Positions 53,468-62,520 are shown, counted from the stretch's first letter. The stretch is 64,000 bases of DNA from Betaproteobacteria bacterium HGW-Betaproteobacteria-9 (GCA_002842215.1 PHCC01000004.1:62001-126000); one strand, 5' to 3'. Numbers and translations are program-made. Notes: generated by a model not told the origin, from the sequence alone.

Positions 53468-54117
53468 TGGCGTCGTCTGTGTTGCCCGATGTGGGACCCG
53501 ATGCACCGTTGTACTGGCAGGAGGCCTGCCGCCACCTCATGAAGCGCGACCGGGTGATGAAAAAACTCATTCCGCAACATGCCGGTGTGAGCCTGCAGTC
53601 CAGGGGGGATGCTTTCGTCACACTGGCGCGCAGCATCGTCGGCCAGCAGATCTCCGTGAAAGCGGCGCAATCGGTCTGGGACCGTTTTGCCGTGTTGCCC
53701 AAGAAGATGTTGCCCGCCCAGGTGCTCAAGCTCAAGGTGGACGACATGCGAGCGGCAGGCCTGTCGGCCCGCAAGGTCGAGTACCTGGTGGACCTGGCAC
53801 TGCACTTTGCCAACGATCAGGTGCATGTGAATGCCTGGGCCGACATGGACGATGAGGCCATCATCGCCGAGCTGGTGGCGATCCGCGGCATCGGCCGCTG
53901 GACCGCCGAGATGTTCCTGATCTTCCACCTGATGCGGCCCAACGTGCTGCCGCTGGACGATGTGGGCCTGCAGAACGGCATCAGCCGCCGCTATTTTTCG
54001 GGTGAGCCGGTGAGTCGCAGCGAGATACGCGAAGTGGCCGCTACCTGGGCGCCGTTCTGCAGTGTGGCGACTTGGTATATTTGGCGCTCGCTGGACCCGG
54101 CCCCTGTGGCCTATTGA
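53467..54117 (+). CDS. alkA: DNA-3-methyladenine glycosylase (AlkA/HhH-GPD family)
   Basis: 216 residues, short for AlkA and close to the single-domain type. The helix-hairpin-helix is IRGIGRWTAEMFL and the catalytic Asp lies in LPLDDVGLQ (164/165). SIVGQQISVKAA is the typical N-terminal core helix. No iron-sulphur cluster cysteines are present. It excises alkylated purines in base-excision repair. Coupled to cysS by TGATG; 109 bases separate it from accA. Confidence 0.9.
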   Translation: MASSVLPDVGPDAPLYWQEACRHLMKRDRVMKKLIPQHAGVSLQSRGDAFVTLARSIVGQQISVKAAQSVWDRFAVLPKKMLPAQVLKLKVDDMRAAGLSARKVEYLVDLALHFANDQVHVNAWADMDDEAIIAELVAIRGIGRWTAEMFLIFHLMRPNVLPLDDVGLQNGISRRYFSGEPVSRSEIREVAATWAPFCSVATWYIWRSLDPAPVAY

Positions 54118-54142
54118 TACCAAAAGACGTCGTTGAAACACC

Positions 54143-54160
54143 GTCCTGATGCTTCAGGAC
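54143..54160 (+). other. small hairpin between alkA and accA
   Basis: GTCCTGA (54143-54149), four-base loop, TCAGGAC (54154-54160). There is no T-run, so it is not a classical terminator; it may mark mRNA processing or weak attenuation ahead of accA. Confidence 0.35.
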
Positions 54161-54226
54161 ACGGAACCGCGAGCCGCCTGCATGCGGACCGCGGAAGGGT
54201 CGCCACAAGACCACAGGAGTCACACC

Positions 54227-55216
54227 TTGGCCAAGAAGAACTTTCTCGATTTCGAGCAACCGATTGCTGATCTCGAATCCAAAATCGAAGAACTGCGTTA
54301 TGTCCAGTCCGAATCGGCGGTCGACATCTCCGCCGAGATCGAGCAGCTGTCGGGCAAGAGCCTGCAGCTCACCAAAGACATCTACAGCCACCTCACGCCC
54401 TGGCAGATCACCAAGATCGCGCGGCATCAGGATCGCCCCTACACGCTGGACTACCTGCGGGAAATCTTCACGCACTTCCAGGAGCTGCACGGTGACCGCC
54501 ATTTCTCCGACGACCTGAGCATCGTCGGTGGCCTGGCCCGCTTCAATGGTCAGCCCTGCATGGTGCTGGGTCACCAGAAAGGGCGCGACACCAAGGAGCG
54601 CGGCCTGCGCAACTTCGGCATGACCAAGCCCGAGGGCTACCGCAAGGCGCTGCGCCTGATGAAGCTGGCCGAGAAGTTCAAGCTGCCGGTGTTCACCTTC
54701 GTGGACACGCCCGGTGCCTACCCCGGCATCGACGCCGAGGAACGTGGCCAGTCCGAAGCGATCGGCCGCAACATCTTCGAGATGGCGCAACTGGAAGTGC
54801 CGATCATCTCCACCATCATTGGTGAAGGCGGCTCGGGCGGCGCCCTGGCCATCTCGGTGGCCGACCAGGTGCTGATGCTGCAGTACTCGGTGTATTCGGT
54901 GATCAGCCCTGAGGGCTGTGCCTCCATCCTCTGGAAGACCAGCGACCGCGCCAGCGATGCGGCCGATGCACTGGGCATCACCGCACATCGCCTCAAGGCG
55001 CTCGGCCTGGTGGACAAGATCGTCAACGAACCGGTGGGTGGCGCGCACCGCGACCACAAGCAGATGGCGGCTTTCCTCAAACGCGCACTGACCGACGCTT
55101 GGCGCCAGGTGGCCGATCTCAAGGTCAAGGAGCTGGTGGACCGCCGCTACGCGCGCCTCAACAGCTACGGCCGTTACACCGACACCAAGGCCGAGAGCAA
55201 GTCGGACAAGCGCTGA
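54227..55216 (+). CDS. accA: acetyl-CoA carboxylase carboxyltransferase subunit alpha
   Basis: 329 residues. The start is a TTG at 54227: AGGAG stands seven bases upstream and the product begins [12 protein letters not shown], the family N-terminus; the ATG at 54149 lies before this ribosome-binding site. Crotonase-like carboxyltransferase core: [18 protein letters not shown] and [16 protein letters not shown]. With AccD it moves CO2 from carboxybiotin to acetyl-CoA, making malonyl-CoA for fatty acids and, here, the polyene. tilS follows by one base. Confidence 0.97.
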   Translation: MAKKNFLDFEQPIADLESKIEELRYVQSESAVDISAEIEQLSGKSLQLTKDIYSHLTPWQITKIARHQDRPYTLDYLREIFTHFQELHGDRHFSDDLSIVGGLARFNGQPCMVLGHQKGRDTKERGLRNFGMTKPEGYRKALRLMKLAEKFKLPVFTFVDTPGAYPGIDAEERGQSEAIGRNIFEMAQLEVPIISTIIGEGGSGGALAISVADQVLMLQYSVYSVISPEGCASILWKTSDRASDAADALGITAHRLKALGLVDKIVNEPVGGAHRDHKQMAAFLKRALTDAWRQVADLKVKELVDRRYARLNSYGRYTDTKAESKSDKR

Positions 55217-55217
55217 G

Positions 55218-56228
55218 GTGAGTGTGCCATCTGCACCCGCCAACCCCTGCGAGCAGGCGTTGGCGGCGTGGTGTGCGCGCTGGTTGCCCGCGTGCGCGGA
55301 CGCCGGCGCATCACCAACAACGGTGGCGGTGGCCTACAGCGCTGGTGCCGATTCCACGGCCTTGTTGCTGGCGGCACAGCATCGCTGGCCGGGCAGGGTG
55401 CAGGCCCTGCATGTGCACCACGGGCTGCAGGCGGCGGCCGACGGCTTTGAAGCACTCGCCGTCAGTTTTTGCGAGCTCCATGGCGTCGGGCTGCAGGTGC
55501 GCCGGGTGCATGCGGCCCACGCTCCGGGTCAGAGCCCTGAAGACGCTGCGCGGGACGTGCGTTACACGACGCTTGCCGACATGGCCCTACAGGCGGGCGC
55601 ATCCGTGGTGCTGCTCGGGCAGCACGCCGACGACCAGGCCGAGACCCTGCTGCTCGCGCTCAGCCGCGGTGCGGGACTGCCCGGTCTGGCGGCCATGCCG
55701 GACCGGTTTCAGCGGCACGGCGTGGTGTTTGGCCGTCCCTTGCTGGGCTTGCCGTCCCGGGCCGTGCGCGAATGGCTGGAGACGGCAGGGCATGCCTTTG
55801 TGGACGATCCGACCAACACCGACCTGCGCTACACCCGCAACCGCATCCGTGCGATCCTGATGCCGGCCTGGGAGACCTGTTTCCCCGGCTTTCGCCCCCT
55901 GCTGGCGCGCAGTGCGGGTCACGCGGCACAGGCGCAGGTGTTGCTCGACGATCTGGCCCGAATCGATCTGGCGCAGACCGGGATGCCACCCGCCATCCAG
56001 GGTCTGCAGTTGCTGAGCCGCGAGCGCCAGGCCAATGCGCTGCGCCACTGGCTGCGCTGCAGTGCAGGCGTGGCCGCCAGCGCCGCCCAGCTGGACGAGC
56101 TGCTGGCCCAGATTGCCGATTGCCGAACACGGGGCCACCGCATCCGCATCAAGGTGGCCAGCGGTTTCGTGACGCGCGAAGACGGGCATCTGGCCTTTGC
56201 CCGCCTGGCTGGCACCTCGCCGATATAA
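55218..56228 (+). CDS. tilS: tRNA(Ile)-lysidine synthase
   Basis: 336 residues from a GTG one base after accA. The N-type ATP pyrophosphatase P-loop is SAGADS (41-46), with Ala where SGGxDS is usual. Other family elements are present: HVHHGLQ, GQHADDQAETLLLALSRGAGLPGLAAM, and RPLLGLPSRAVREWL, then FVDDPTNTDLRYTRNRIR. It modifies C34 of tRNA-Ile(CAU) to lysidine. The C-terminal region is reduced compared with E. coli TilS. Its 3' end carries a TATAAT that may serve lysC. Confidence 0.92.
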   Translation: MSVPSAPANPCEQALAAWCARWLPACADAGASPTTVAVAYSAGADSTALLLAAQHRWPGRVQALHVHHGLQAAADGFEALAVSFCELHGVGLQVRRVHAAHAPGQSPEDAARDVRYTTLADMALQAGASVVLLGQHADDQAETLLLALSRGAGLPGLAAMPDRFQRHGVVFGRPLLGLPSRAVREWLETAGHAFVDDPTNTDLRYTRNRIRAILMPAWETCFPGFRPLLARSAGHAAQAQVLLDDLARIDLAQTGMPPAIQGLQLLSRERQANALRHWLRCSAGVAASAAQLDELLAQIADCRTRGHRIRIKVASGFVTREDGHLAFARLAGTSPI

Positions 56229-56229
56229 T
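56224..56229 (+). promoter_or_regulatory. -10 element candidate for lysC
   Basis: A perfect TATAAT straddling the tilS stop, about 100 bases before the lysC ATG. No good -35 is found 16-18 bases upstream. The leader contains a GCGCG/CGCGC hairpin near 56250 but no lysine-riboswitch features. Confidence 0.4.
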
Positions 56230-56330
56230 TCCAAGGCTTTGTCAAGCGCGTTTCGCGCCCCGCAGGATCACCGCAACGCCCCGGCGGCGCGGCTCCTGTT
56301 TCAACGATCTTTCCAACCCAATCCAACCCG

Positions 56331-57611
56331 ATGGCTTTGATTGTTCACAAGTACGGCGGCACCTCCATGGGGTCGACCGAGCGCATCCGCAACGTGGCCA
56401 AGCGCGTGGCCAAGTGGCACAAGGCCGGTCACCAGATGGTGGTGGTGCCCAGCGCCATGAGCGGCGAAACCAACCGCCTGCTGGGCCTGGCCAAAGAGCT
56501 GGCCCCGAGCAAGACCGACAGCGCCTACGGCCGCGAGCTCGACATGCTGGCCGCCACTGGCGAACAGGCTTCCTCGGCTTTGTTGGCGATTGCGCTGCAG
56601 GCCGAGGGCATGGCGTCGGTGAGCTACGCCGGCTGGCAGGTGCCGATCAAGACCAACAGCGCCTACACCAAGGCGCGTATCGAATCGATTGATGACCTGC
56701 GCGTGCGCGCCGATCTGGACGCCGGCAAGGTGGTCATCGTCACCGGCTTCCAGGGCGTGGACCCGGATGGCAACATCACCACGCTCGGCCGTGGCGGCAG
56801 CGACACCTCGGCCGTGGCCGTGGCCGCTGCGTTGAAGGCGGCCGAATGCCTGATTTACACCGACGTGGACGGTGTCTACACCACCGACCCGCGCGTGGTG
56901 CCCGAAGCGCGCCGCCTGCTGCGCGTGAGCTTTGAAGAGATGCTGGAAATGGCCAGCATGGGCAGCAAGGTGCTGCAGATCCGCTCGGTGGAATTCGCCG
57001 GCAAGTACAAAGTGCCCCTGCGCGTGCTCTCCAGCTTCACGCCCTGGGACATCGACCTGAATGAAGAAGCCGCCTCCGGCACCCTGATCACTTTTGAGGA
57101 AGACGAACAAATGGAACAAGCCGTCGTTTCCGGCATTGCCTTCAACCGCGATGAAGCCAAGATCTCCGTGCTCGGCGTGCCCGACAAGCCGGGCATCGCG
57201 TACCAGATCCTCGGCGCGGTGGCCGAGGCCAACGTCGAAGTCGATGTGATCATCCAGAACCTGAGCAAGGACGGCAAGACCGACTTCAGCTTCACGGTGC
57301 ACCGCAACGATTTCCAGAAGGCCATGGACCTGCTCAAGGGCAAGGTCGTGCCCGAGCTGGGCGCGGCTGACGTGGTGGGCGACGCCCGCATCTGCAAGGT
57401 CAGCATCGTCGGCATCGGCATGCGCAGCCATGTCGGCGTGGCCAGCCGCATGTTCAAGTGCCTGAGCGACGAAGGCATCAACATCCAGATGATCTCGACC
57501 TCGGAAATCAAGACCTCGGTCGTGATCGACGAGAAGTACATGGAGCTGGCCGTGCGCGCACTGCACCGCGAGTTCGATCTGGACCGCACCGAAGACAGCA
57601 TCGCAGGCTGA
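56331..57611 (+). CDS. lysC: aspartate kinase
   Basis: 426 residues. The kinase domain starts IVHKYGGTSMGS; further motifs are VTGFQGVDPDGNITTLGRGGSDTSAVA and YTDVDGVYTTDPRVV. Two C-terminal ACT domains (about 265-415; VLGVPDKPGIAYQILGAV and VSIVGIGMRSHVGVASRMF) bind lysine/threonine for feedback control. It makes aspartyl phosphate for Lys, Met, Thr and diaminopimelate. It matches the single beta-type enzyme of beta-proteobacteria. Confidence 0.97.
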   Translation: MALIVHKYGGTSMGSTERIRNVAKRVAKWHKAGHQMVVVPSAMSGETNRLLGLAKELAPSKTDSAYGRELDMLAATGEQASSALLAIALQAEGMASVSYAGWQVPIKTNSAYTKARIESIDDLRVRADLDAGKVVIVTGFQGVDPDGNITTLGRGGSDTSAVAVAAALKAAECLIYTDVDGVYTTDPRVVPEARRLLRVSFEEMLEMASMGSKVLQIRSVEFAGKYKVPLRVLSSFTPWDIDLNEEAASGTLITFEEDEQMEQAVVSGIAFNRDEAKISVLGVPDKPGIAYQILGAVAEANVEVDVIIQNLSKDGKTDFSFTVHRNDFQKAMDLLKGKVVPELGAADVVGDARICKVSIVGIGMRSHVGVASRMFKCLSDEGINIQMISTSEIKTSVVIDEKYMELAVRALHREFDLDRTEDSIAG

Positions 57612-57662
57612 AGTCGGCAGCCACCGCCCCGGTTCCCTCGGGAGAGGGGGCAACTTGAGGCA

Positions 57663-57668
57663 TAATAT
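57663..57668 (+). promoter_or_regulatory. -10 element candidate for the tRNA gene
   Basis: TAATAT eight bases before the mature 5' end of tRNA-Ser, preceded by a GC-rich stretch without a recognisable -35. Confidence 0.35.
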
Positions 57669-57676
57669 GAGGCTCC

Positions 57677-57769
57677 GGAGCGATGACCGAGTGGCCGAAG
57701 GTGCTCCCCTGCTAAGGGAGTATGGGGTGTAGAGCCTCATCGAGGGTTCGAATCCCTCTCGCTCCGCCA
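57677..57769 (+). tRNA. serX: tRNA-Ser(GCU)
   Basis: 93 bases including an encoded CCA. Acceptor GGAGCGA pairs with TCGCTCC; the anticodon stem CTCCC/GGGAG holds the loop CTGCTAA, anticodon GCT, reading AGC/AGU. A long variable arm (GTATGGGG...CCTCAT) and T-arm GAGGGTTCGAATCCCTC are typical of class II serine tRNAs. The D-arm reads ACCGAGTGGCCGAAGGT. Confidence 0.97.
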
Positions 57770-57777
57770 ATCAGAGA

Positions 57778-57814
57778 AACCCGTTTCAGCGCAAGCTGGA
57801 ACGGGTTTTTTCTT
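57778..57814 (+). terminator. intrinsic terminator after tRNA-Ser
   Basis: AACCCGTTTCAGC (57778-57790), tetraloop GCAA, GCTGGAACGGGTT (57795-57807), then TTTTCTT. Thirteen pairs with a single G-T wobble. Confidence 0.9.
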
Positions 57815-57842
57815 GGGACGCCCGCACAAGGACCTTTTGCGC

Positions 57843-58751
57843 ATGTCTTCCTCTGCACGCCCGGCGCTGTCGCGCGCCGCCTTTGCCACGCTGCTGCTGA
57901 TCGCCTTCATGATGGGGGCCAACCACGTGGCGGCACGCATGGCTTTCGACAACGGTGTCGATGTCGCCACCGCGGTGGTCTTCCGCAGCGGGGTCACGGC
58001 GCTGGTGGTTGCATTTCTGCTGCGCTGGTTCCGCGTGCCGGTGCGGCTCGATCAGCGGCACCGCAGGGCGCTGCCCGTGATCGGCCTGCTGGTCGGTGTC
58101 CAGAGCCTGTGTCTGTATTCGTCGGTGGCCCGCCTGCCGGTGGCGCTGGCGCTGCTGGCGTTCAACACCTATCCCCTGTGGACCGCACTCTGGGCACGGG
58201 TGGTCTACGGCCACCGACCCGAAGCGCGCATGGTGCGCGCGATGCCGGTGATGTTGCTGGGTCTGGCGCTGGCGCTCGATGTGTCCGGCGCTGCTTCGGG
58301 CCTGGGTGCCTCGGGTCACTGGGCGCAGATTGGCGTGGGCGTGGCCTTCGCGCTCACGGCGGCGGCCACCTTCGGACTCGCGCTGGTGCTGACCCAGCAC
58401 GAGACGGCCGATCTGGATGGCCGCCTGCGCACCGCGAGCACCATGGGCATCGTGGCGGTGCTGGCCTTGGCGGGGGTGGCGACACAGGGCGGGTTCCATT
58501 TTCCCGTGGCTGTGGCGGGCTGGTTGGGCCTGCTCGGGCTCACGGTCCTGTATGGCACGGCCTTCACCGTCATGTTCACCGTGTTGCCGCGCTTGGGCGT
58601 GGTGGGCAATTCGGCCATCATGAACATCGAACCCATCTTCGCGCTGATGCTGGCTTGGGCGATTCTGGGGCAGAGCATCGCGCCGGTGCAGGTGGCGGGT
58701 GGTCTGCTGGTGGTGGCCACGGTGGTGTGGCTGGGCACTCGAAAAAACTGA
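57843..58751 (+). CDS. EamA/DMT-family transporter
   Basis: 302 residues from ATG 57843 (MSSSARPALS), ten predicted TM helices in two EamA repeats (about 12-135 and 155-300). FMMGANHVAARMAFDNGVD and NTYPLWTALWARVVYGHRPE mark the first repeat, NIEPIFALMLAWAILGQSI the second. It is a drug/metabolite exporter of unknown substrate, in the inner membrane. It lies just behind the tRNA terminator and is convergent with hslR, 15 bases away. Confidence 0.9.
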   Translation: MSSSARPALSRAAFATLLLIAFMMGANHVAARMAFDNGVDVATAVVFRSGVTALVVAFLLRWFRVPVRLDQRHRRALPVIGLLVGVQSLCLYSSVARLPVALALLAFNTYPLWTALWARVVYGHRPEARMVRAMPVMLLGLALALDVSGAASGLGASGHWAQIGVGVAFALTAAATFGLALVLTQHETADLDGRLRTASTMGIVAVLALAGVATQGGFHFPVAVAGWLGLLGLTVLYGTAFTVMFTVLPRLGVVGNSAIMNIEPIFALMLAWAILGQSIAPVQVAGGLLVVATVVWLGTRKN

Positions 58752-58766
58752 CCGACCGCTCGACGA

Positions 58767-59228
58767 TCAGTCGTCGTCCAGCGAAGCGCTCCAGCGTTGA
58801 TTCCAGCCCGGGGCCTTACCCTCGTCGCGCAGGCCTTCGATGTGGCGTCGGTCGCGTTTGGTCGGGCGACCCTGGGTGAGGCTGTGGGCTGGCTCGGGCG
58901 CCAGCCGGCGTTGTTCGGCGGCGGCCAGACGCTGGGCTGTTGACTCGGCGGTTTCTTCGTAGAGCAGGGCGGCGACCGGGGCCGGGCCGCGCACGCCGCT
59001 GAGCGCGCGCACGAGCACGGTGCGGACGATGGGGCCCGACCGGATCTCCAGCGTGTCGCCCGGCTTCACGTCGTGCGAGGGTTTGACCGGCTGGCCATTG
59101 AGCCGCACACGGCCCTTGTCGATTTCTTCGCAGCTCACGCTGCGGGTCTTGTAGAAGCGCGCGGCCCAGAGCCACTTGTCGAGCCGGATCTTGCCGCTGC
59201 CTGCGCTGGTGGACGGGACGTTCTTCAT
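58767..59228 (-). CDS. hslR: Hsp15-like S4-domain RNA-binding protein
   Basis: 153 residues. The S4 domain is at 14-75 (IRLDKWLWAARFYKTRSVSCEEIDKGRVRLNG is its core), followed by a basic C-terminal helix. Hsp15 binds stalled 50S subunits carrying a nascent peptidyl-tRNA and is heat-inducible in E. coli. It starts 18 bases after the tctE stop and could be co-transcribed with it. No heat-shock promoter could be identified. Confidence 0.9.
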   Translation of the reverse strand: MKNVPSTSAGSGKIRLDKWLWAARFYKTRSVSCEEIDKGRVRLNGQPVKPSHDVKPGDTLEIRSGPIVRTVLVRALSGVRGPAPVAALLYEETAESTAQRLAAAEQRRLAPEPAHSLTQGRPTKRDRRHIEGLRDEGKAPGWNQRWSASLDDD

Positions 59229-59245
59229 CGAAAGGTTTGCATGGT

Positions 59246-60667
59246 TCAGGTGGAGGCCAGCGGCAGGCGGACGGTCGCGTCAAGCCCCAGGACCTGTCCG
59301 TGGTTTTCGCGGTTGATCAGGTCGATGCTGCCGCCCAGCGACAGCGTGACGCCGTGGCAGATCGCCAGGCCCAGACCCGAGCCGCTGCCTGGTGAGCCGG
59401 CGCGCTGCGGGTCGGTGGCGAAGGGCTGGAACAGGCGCTCGCGCAGCGCTGCCGAGATGCCGGGGCCGCTGTCGCTGATGGTGAGCGCCGCGGTGTGGGT
59501 GTCGCGCACCAGTGTTACCGCCAGGCGCGAGCCTTCTGAGGTGTTCTTGATGGCGTTGTGCAGCAGGTTGCGGCTGAGTTCCCGAAGCGCCCACTCGTGT
59601 GCGCGCACCCGCGCACTGACGACATCGAGCGAGAAGTCGAGCGCGTGTTCGGCGATCAGTGGCGAGAGATCGAGTCCCACGGCGCGCACCACGTCGGCCC
59701 AGTCCACCACCGGCGCGTCGGTCTCCTGGCGCAGTTGTTCGACCTTGGCCAGCGCCAGCATCTGGTTGGCCAGTTCGGTGGCTCGTTCGACCGTGTGGCC
59801 GATTTCCTCCAGTGCCAGCTGTGGCTCCACATCACCCCGGCGCGCCGACTGCACCTGGGTCTTGAGCACGGCCAGCGGCGTGCGCAGCTGGTGCGAGGTG
59901 TCGCGCACAAAGCGCTTCTGGTGTTCCAGCAACTGCGACAGGCGCTGCATGTGCTGGTTGGTGGCCTCCACCAGGGGCAGCAGCTCGCGCGGGGCGCTGT
60001 CGGTGGGCAGGGGCGACAGGTCGTTTTCACTGCGCGCCGAGAGCGCGTGGCTGAGCGCGCGCACCGGACGCGTGGCACTTTGCACCACGAACACCACCAC
60101 GCCGGCGATCACGATCACCAGCGCCGCCTGGCGCCACAGCGTGTCGATGAGGATCTGGCGCGCCAGCGTCTGGCGCAGCTCCAGCGTTTCGGCCACCTGG
60201 ATGGTGGTCATGCCCTGTCCGGCGACCCCAGCCACGGGCTGCAGCAGCACCGCCATGCGCACCGGCACGCCGCGGTACTGGTCGTCGTAGAAATGCACCA
60301 GGGCGGCGTAGATCTTCTGGTCGGGCAGGCGCTGGCGGGCTGGCGGCAGGTCTTCAAAGCCGGAGACCATCTCGCCGGCAAACCCGCTGACCCGGTAAAA
60401 GATGCGGCTGCGGTTGTCGGCTTCGAAAGCCTCCAGCGCGGAGTAGGCCAGCGATGACGTTACCCGCGCACCCGCGCCACCGCTCACCACCTCCAGCTGT
60501 TCGCCCAGCGATTTGGCGGTGGCCAGCAGGGTGCGGTCGTAGGCCGTGTCGGCGGCGGCCAGCGCCTGGCGGTAGAGCACCACGGTGTTGATGAGCACGA
60601 AGCCGAACACCGGCAGCAGGATGCCGAGCAGCAGGGTGCGCCGCAGCGACAGAGAGCGGGGCTTCAC
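59246..60667 (-). CDS. tctE: sensor histidine kinase TctE
   Basis: 473 residues from a GTG overlapping the tctD stop (GTGA); the longer frame upstream is antisense to tctD. TM1 is at 9-31; a 2CSK_N-type periplasmic domain (35-165; AYDRTLLATAKSLGEQL) and TM2 (180-196) follow, then HAMP, HisKA with His259 in RDTSHQLRTPLAVL and HATPase with NLLHNAIKNT and GSGLGLAI. It senses external tri- or dicarboxylates and phosphorylates TctD. Confidence 0.93.
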   Translation of the reverse strand: MKPRSLSLRRTLLLGILLPVFGFVLINTVVLYRQALAAADTAYDRTLLATAKSLGEQLEVVSGGAGARVTSSLAYSALEAFEADNRSRIFYRVSGFAGEMVSGFEDLPPARQRLPDQKIYAALVHFYDDQYRGVPVRMAVLLQPVAGVAGQGMTTIQVAETLELRQTLARQILIDTLWRQAALVIVIAGVVVFVVQSATRPVRALSHALSARSENDLSPLPTDSAPRELLPLVEATNQHMQRLSQLLEHQKRFVRDTSHQLRTPLAVLKTQVQSARRGDVEPQLALEEIGHTVERATELANQMLALAKVEQLRQETDAPVVDWADVVRAVGLDLSPLIAEHALDFSLDVVSARVRAHEWALRELSRNLLHNAIKNTSEGSRLAVTLVRDTHTAALTISDSGPGISAALRERLFQPFATDPQRAGSPGSGSGLGLAICHGVTLSLGGSIDLINRENHGQVLGLDATVRLPLAST

Positions 60668-61353
60668 GTCGTGGCTTTCAACAGGTAGCCCAGGCCACGC
60701 AGCGTGACCAGTTGGGCACCGGTGTGGGCGATCTTCTTGCGCAGGCGGTAGGCCACGACCTCGATCGCCTCCGGCTGCACCTGGCTTTCCCCCGGGAACA
60801 CCAGCTCGGTGAGTCGCTCCTTGGCGATGGCATGGCCCGGCTTCTGCAGCACGGCGCGCAGCAGGGCCAGCTCGCGCGGCGCGAGTTCCAGTGGCTGGCC
60901 TTCGAAGTAGACCGCGCCATTGTCCTTGTCGAGCTGCATGCCGCACCAGACGGCGGTGCGACCGGTCGGGCCGTTGACGGCTTCGCTGGCGCTGGCGGAG
61001 CGGCGCACCAGGGCACGCAGGCGGGCTTCGAGTTCGTCCAGGTCAAAGGGCTTGGGCAGGTAGTCGTCGGCGCCGGTGTTCAGGCCGATGATGCGGTCGC
61101 CCACGGTGCCGCGCGCGGTGAGGATGATGACCGGCGTGGTCAGGCCGGCGGCGCGCGCGTCGCCCAGCACCTGCAGGCCGTCGCGCCCGGGCAGGCTCAG
61201 GTCGAGTAGCACCGCGTCGGGCAGGCTGGCCTGCCAGAGCGCCAGCGCACGCGCACCGTCGCCACAGGTGAGCACCTGCATGCCGCGCCGCTCGAACGTG
61301 CGCTGCAGCGTGGTCTGCATGGTGGGGTTGTCTTCGATCAGCAGCAGTTTCAT
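60664..61353 (-). CDS. tctD: response regulator TctD (OmpR family)
   Basis: 229 residues. The receiver has Asp8-Asn9, phospho-acceptor Asp51 in LLDLSLPGRDG, and Lys in DDYLPKPFD. The C-terminal winged helix shows ELAPRELALLRAVLQKPG, EAIEVVAYRLRKKI and LVTLRGLGYLL. It probably activates the divergent tctC promoter. It overlaps tctE by four bases. Confidence 0.94.
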   Translation of the reverse strand: MKLLLIEDNPTMQTTLQRTFERRGMQVLTCGDGARALALWQASLPDAVLLDLSLPGRDGLQVLGDARAAGLTTPVIILTARGTVGDRIIGLNTGADDYLPKPFDLDELEARLRALVRRSASASEAVNGPTGRTAVWCGMQLDKDNGAVYFEGQPLELAPRELALLRAVLQKPGHAIAKERLTELVFPGESQVQPEAIEVVAYRLRKKIAHTGAQLVTLRGLGYLLKATT

Positions 61354-61494
61354 TCGGCTTCGATTATCGGCAGCACAGGCAACTCACAGGGGTGCCCAGG
61401 CAGACTAGGGTTTCTCCTAGGTTGTTGGACAGCCGATTGACAGCGTGCGACAGGAACATAGGCTCCGTCGATCAACACCCAATGGAGACTTCAC
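61354..61494. promoter_or_regulatory. divergent tctD/tctC control region
   Basis: Forward strand: perfect -35 TTGACA (61437-61442) with a poor -10 (TAGGCT, 16-base spacer), as expected of an activator-dependent promoter. Just upstream is the inverted repeat CTAGG-N6-CCTAG (61415-61430), a candidate operator for the response regulator. GGAG stands upstream of the tctC ATG. Confidence 0.5.
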
Positions 61495-62454
61495 ATGCGT
61501 CGTGACACCTTCCTCAGATCCCTGGCCGCCATGGCCGCTGCCGGCGCTCTGCCGAACCTGGCCTGGGCCGCTGCCAACGTCAAGATGATGATTCCTGCCA
61601 ACCCGGGCGGTGGCTGGGACGGCACGGGCCGCGCCCTGGGTGAAGCCCTGCGCGACGCCAAGGTGGCCGACTCGGTGACCTTTGAAAACAAGGGCGGTGC
61701 GGCGGGCGCGATCGGCCTGGCCCAGTTCTACAACAGCTCCAAGGGCGACCCGAACGCCATGATGGTCATGGGCGCCGTCATGCTGGGCGGCATCATCACC
61801 GGCAAGCCGCCGGTGTCGGTGACCCAGCTCACGCCGATTGCCCGCCTCACGACCGAATACAACGTGTTCGTGCTGCCGGCCAATTCGCCCTTCAAGACCA
61901 TGAAGGACGTGGTCGAACAGCTCAAGAAAGACCCGGGCAGCGTCAAGTGGGGCGGCGGTTCGCGCGGTGCCACCGAGCACATCGCGGCGGCACAGATCGC
62001 GCAGTCGGTGGGCGTGCCCGCAGCCAAGATCAACTACGTGCCCTTCCGTGGCGGCGGTGAAGCCGTGGCGGCCATCCTGGGCGGCAACGTCACCATCGGC
62101 GGCAGTGGCTACAGCGAGTTCCAGCAGTACATCGACAGCGGCAAGATGCGCGCCATCGGCATCACCTCCGGCGAGCGTGTGAAAGGCATCGACGTGCCGA
62201 CGCTCAAGGAGCAGGGCATCAACGTGGAGATCGGCAACTGGCGCGGTGTGTACGGCGCGGCCGGCATCACCCCGGCGCAGCGCGACGCGTTGACCGAGAT
62301 GATCGTCAAGGCCACCAAGAGCAAGGCCTGGCAGGAGGCTCTGGTCAAGAACAACTGGACGCCCGCGCTGCTGACCGGCAAGGCCTTCGACGAATTCGTG
62401 GACCGCGATTTCTCCAGCCTGCGTGCCACCATGGTGCGCGCCGGCATGGCCTGA
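61495..62454 (+). CDS. tctC: tripartite tricarboxylate transporter substrate-binding protein TctC
   Basis: 319 residues. The N-terminus MRRDTFLRSLAAMAAAGALP is a signal peptide with an RRD start, cleaved after WAAA or LAWA. Bug-family features: MIPANPGGGWDGTGRALGEAL, VENKGGAAG-like FENKGGAAGAIGLAQF and VPFRGGGEAVAAILGGNV. It delivers citrate or a similar carboxylate to TctAB. It is followed by a strong intrinsic terminator before tctB, so it should be expressed at a higher level than the membrane subunits. Confidence 0.94.
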   Translation: MRRDTFLRSLAAMAAAGALPNLAWAAANVKMMIPANPGGGWDGTGRALGEALRDAKVADSVTFENKGGAAGAIGLAQFYNSSKGDPNAMMVMGAVMLGGIITGKPPVSVTQLTPIARLTTEYNVFVLPANSPFKTMKDVVEQLKKDPGSVKWGGGSRGATEHIAAAQIAQSVGVPAAKINYVPFRGGGEAVAAILGGNVTIGGSGYSEFQQYIDSGKMRAIGITSGERVKGIDVPTLKEQGINVEIGNWRGVYGAAGITPAQRDALTEMIVKATKSKAWQEALVKNNWTPALLTGKAFDEFVDRDFSSLRATMVRAGMA

Positions 62455-62461
62455 CGCGGCA

Positions 62462-62520
62462 GCGCCGTGCACGGCGCGCTGCCCACCGGCCGCGGCACAT
62501 TCTGTCGCGGCCTTTTTTTT
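62462..62520 (+). terminator. intrinsic terminator/attenuator inside the tct operon
   Basis: A first palindrome, GCGCCGTGCACGGCGC (62462-62477), is followed by a second hairpin GGCCGCG (62488-62494)/CGCGGCC (62506-62512) with an inner ACA/TGT pair set, then eight T (62513-62520). The tctB ribosome-binding site GGAGG (62521-62525) follows at once. Confidence 0.88.

Noticed and set aside
54149-54226. ATG 54149 as the accA start
   Set aside because: The AGGAG ribosome-binding site lies after it and the conserved protein begins at TTG 54227.
56301-57770. 489-codon reverse frame opposite lysC
   Set aside because: Antisense shadow of the well-conserved aspartate kinase and the tRNA gene.
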